Shown here: positions 61,828 through 64,000 of the stretch, piece by piece
How positions within the stretch are numbered: the stretch's first letter is position 1
Layout: the number at the start of each line of letters is the position of its first letter
Assembly (NCBI RefSeq): GCF_000720255.1
Contig: NZ_JOJE01000004.1
Coordinates: forward strand, 186,001-250,000
Source: Streptomyces griseus subsp. griseus
GTDB taxonomy: Bacteria; Actinomycetota; Actinomycetes; Streptomycetales; Streptomycetaceae
Reading direction: 5' to 3'
Length of the DNA: 64,000 bases
The notes under the pieces: generated by a model
Databases searched by the model: none
What the model was told of the DNA's origin: nothing
Seen by the model: the letters and a program-made list of their open reading frames with translations, nothing else
Made by a program: the position numbers and the translations under genes

Positions 61828-62026
61828 GCGCCCCCCTCCGTGGCCCGGCACAGACACTTCCAGCCGGTCGAGGGGCCCGGACAGTCACCGCTGTCACGAG
61901 ATCACCGTGCGGTACGCACGCGTCAACACATGTTCGGCCGCTTTCGAGCGGCGAGGGCGGGCACCGTGTGCTCATCGAACCGTCACAGGGGCTGCGCACC
62001 CGTTCCATAAGCGCTGTAATACGAAC

Positions 62027-64000
62027 GTGGTCAGTGAGGGCGCCGCCGTACGCAGGACGAGAACGCCGCGTGCCGAGGTTGCCCTCAAGACGCTCATGAG
62101 CGAGCCCGACTCACCCGAACGGGCGCGCCGCATCCTCGAACAGGCCCTCGTCTTCACCGGCGCGACCTTCGCCGCGCTGTACGTACCGGGCGCCGAGGGT
62201 GACCTGCTGTGCCTGGTCGAGGCGGTCGGCGTGCCGAGGACGCTGTACGGGCTGCGCGAGAGCTACCCGCTCGCCGGGTGCTCCCCGGCCGCCGACGTCC
62301 ACCGCACCGCGGAGCCGGTATGGCTCGGCCCCGCGGAGCTCGCCGGGTACGCGGGGTCGCGGCGGATGGGCTCCCAGGACGTCTTCCTGGCCGCCCTGCC
62401 CGTCCGTGACGACACGGGCGGCGGCCGCTGTCTGCTCGCCGTGACCGAGAGCCCCGACGGCTTCGGCCCCGAGGACCGGGCGTGCCTGGCGCTCGTCGCC
62501 GAGGCCCTCACCCGCGCCGTCCCGGCTCAGTCGGTCGCCGGCGGAGTCCGCGAGGAACTCACCGGGGGTGCCTTCGGCCTCGCCATGGACAGCGGCCACG
62601 TCGAGGTCGGAGACGACCTCCTGGAGCTGTTCGGTCTCACCCGCGACGACTTCGACGGCAAGGTCGAGACCCTGCTCGGTCTCACCGTCCCCGAGGACCT
62701 GCCCTCGCTGATGTCCGTGGTCGAGGCCGACCACATGTCCATTGGCGACCGCGAGCTGGAGTTCCGCGTCCTGCAGCCGGCCGGACCGCCCAGGTGGCTC
62801 AGGCTGCGCGGCCGGCTGCTGCCGGGCGGCGACGGCCGTCCCGCCCGGCTCGTCGGCACCGTCGCCGATGCCTCCACCCTGCGCTCCGACGTCACCGACG
62901 TGGCCCGAGTCCAGCGCCTGGCCGCCGCCCTCGCGACCGCCGGCACCGTGCGTGACGTCAGCCAGGCCGTGGTCACCGCCCTGCGCGCGCCGCTGCGGGC
63001 CGACCGCATCGCCCTGGCCGAACTGGAGAACGACCGTCTCGTCGTCACCGTCCTCGACCCGCCCGAACCGGAGGCCTGGCCCGAGCTCTGGCGGCTGGAG
63101 TGGCGCTCCGAATGGCCCGACGCGCCCGTGCGCACCATGCCCACCCTCGCCGCCGCCCTGCGCGAGGGCCGCGCCCGGATCTGGCCCGCCGGCACCACCC
63201 TGGAACCCGCCCTCGCCGAGGTCGGCCCCGGCGGACTCGCCGTGCTGCCGCTGCCCGCCGCCGGCCGCATGGCCGGCGCCTGCCTGATCGGCTGGGACAC
63301 CCCGCACGACTTCGGCCCCGACGAACGCGCCCTGCTCACCGCCTCCGCCGGGCTCGCCGGACAGGCCCTGATGCGCGCCCACGCCTTCGACGCCGAACAC
63401 GAACTGGTCGGCATGCTCCAGCGCCAGTTGCTCCCGCGCCGCCTGCCGGACCTGCCCGGAGCCGTCGCCGTCGCCCGCTACCTGCCCACCACCGCGGGCC
63501 TGGAGGTCGGCGGCGACTGGTACGACGTGATCCCGCTGCCCGACCACCACGTCGCCCTCGTCATCGGCGACGTCCAGGGCCACAGCGCGGCCGCGGCCAC
63601 CCTCATGGGCCAGATGCGCACCGCGCTGCGTGCCTACGCCGCCGAGGGCCACCCTCCGGACGTGGTGGTCTCCCACGCCAACCGGCTCCTCATGGAGCTG
63701 GAGACCGACCTCTTCGTGACCTGCTGCTACGTCGACGTCGACCTGGAGGAGGGCACCGCCTGGTGCGTGCGCGCCGGACACCTCCCGCCGGTGCTGCGGC
63801 ACGCCGACGGCACCACGGAGATCGCGGAACGGGACGGCGGCCCACCGCTCGGCGTGCTGGCGCAGGCCGACTTCCCCCTCGGCCCGCTCTCCTTGCGCCC
63901 GGGCACCGTGCTCGCGCTCACCACCGACGGCCTCGTGGAGTCGCCCGACTCCGACATCGACACCGGCATGGAACGGTTCGCCCGCGCCCTGGCCGAACCC
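62027..64000 (+). CDS. GAF-PAS-GAF-SpoIIE phosphatase, 3' end outside window
   Basis: At least 658 residues, running past the right edge in an open frame. GAF-like (about 15-170), PAS-like (about 180-300), GAF (about 310-460) and PP2C/SpoIIE (from about 465; VGGDWYDVIPL, IGDVQGHS, LTTDGLVES). GTG 62027 (VVSEGAAVRRTRTP) is preferred: it has no ribosome site but sits just after a promoter-like GTAATAC, suggesting a leaderless message. ATG 62096 also lacks a site. Divergent from the LanKC gene; the gap 61828-62026 shows no clear operator. Confidence 0.85.
   Translation, partial: MVSEGAAVRRTRTPRAEVALKTLMSEPDSPERARRILEQALVFTGATFAALYVPGAEGDLLCLVEAVGVPRTLYGLRESYPLAGCSPAADVHRTAEPVWLGPAELAGYAGSRRMGSQDVFLAALPVRDDTGGGRCLLAVTESPDGFGPEDRACLALVAEALTRAVPAQSVAGGVREELTGGAFGLAMDSGHVEVGDDLLELFGLTRDDFDGKVETLLGLTVPEDLPSLMSVVEADHMSIGDRELEFRVLQPAGPPRWLRLRGRLLPGGDGRPARLVGTVADASTLRSDVTDVARVQRLAAALATAGTVRDVSQAVVTALRAPLRADRIALAELENDRLVVTVLDPPEPEAWPELWRLEWRSEWPDAPVRTMPTLAAALREGRARIWPAGTTLEPALAEVGPGGLAVLPLPAAGRMAGACLIGWDTPHDFGPDERALLTASAGLAGQALMRAHAFDAEHELVGMLQRQLLPRRLPDLPGAVAVARYLPTTAGLEVGGDWYDVIPLPDHHVALVIGDVQGHSAAAATLMGQMRTALRAYAAEGHPPDVVVSHANRLLMELETDLFVTCCYVDVDLEEGTAWCVRAGHLPPVLRHADGTTEIAERDGGPPLGVLAQADFPLGPLSLRPGTVLALTTDGLVESPDSDIDTGMERFARALAEP

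Noticed and set aside
1..64000. Mobile element or integrated plasmid
   Set aside because: No integrase, transposase, terminal repeats or tRNA attachment site were seen, and base composition appears uniform apart from promoter gaps.

Overview
The window is very GC-rich actinobacterial chromosome, almost certainly Streptomyces. Genus-level signs are GTG and TTG starts, a subtilisin-inhibitor-family (SSI) gene, a SapB/AmfS-type class III lanthipeptide cluster, a perfect CebR box in front of a family 9 cellulase, a regulator with two in-frame TTA (bldA-type) codons, and three SpoIIE-type phosphatases. I saw no rRNA, tRNA, CRISPR, integrase or transposase. Protein families are assigned by reading motifs, not by database search.

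Layout. 1-8.8 kb: tail of a PRPP synthetase, a STAS protein, a MarR-controlled aldehyde/alcohol dehydrogenase pair, an oxidoreductase divergent from a GlxA-type regulator, a lipoprotein, a DUF1304-TetR operon, and a GNAT enzyme. 8.8-18 kb: a PucR remnant, an amidohydrolase-permease operon with a divergent TetR, an 87-bp repeat, VOC, DUF4235, GST, CDF, Ddn-like and LysE genes. 18-24.3 kb: P450 plus ferredoxin, TetR facing an NTF2-like gene, flavoprotein, aldo/keto reductase, phytanoyl-CoA dioxygenase and AraC. 24.3-31 kb: the first of two unusual sigma-like/zinc-finger/membrane/ricin fusions, an ArsB-like permease, a DUF4232 protein and a PAS-GAF-PP2C-ATPase phosphatase. 31-38.6 kb: secreted GH2, isochorismatase-like hydrolase, secreted GH9 cellulase, a zinc-ribbon protein and a Doc-like toxin-antitoxin pair. 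39-43.4 kb: the second fusion paralogue, an FMN alpha-hydroxy-acid oxidase, a possible DNA-binding protein and an SSI-family inhibitor with lysine at P1.

43.4-49.7 kb is a compact export operon: a 71-residue double-glycine peptide, an HlyD-like adaptor, a C39-peptidase ABC exporter and a second NHLM-type ABC protein, with no modification enzyme beside it. The peptide has no Cys, Lys, Arg, His or aromatic residue. 50-54.5 kb holds a thioesterase, a streptogrisin-like protease with a long Gly/Gln/Glu tail, and a second phosphatase. 54.8-61.8 kb is a ram/amf-like lanthipeptide locus: response regulator, two ABC half-transporters, precursor and LanKC synthetase. A third phosphatase runs off the right end.

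The most notable points are the cysteine-free peptide exporter; strong hairpins immediately after both peptide genes; the regulator and ABC transporter of the lanthipeptide locus overlapping antisense by 162 bp, with the transporter's stop codon complementary to a TTA codon; the two sigma-like fusions with shared upstream motifs; a Fic/Doc-like protein that has lost its catalytic residues; and several palindromic operator pairs between divergent genes.
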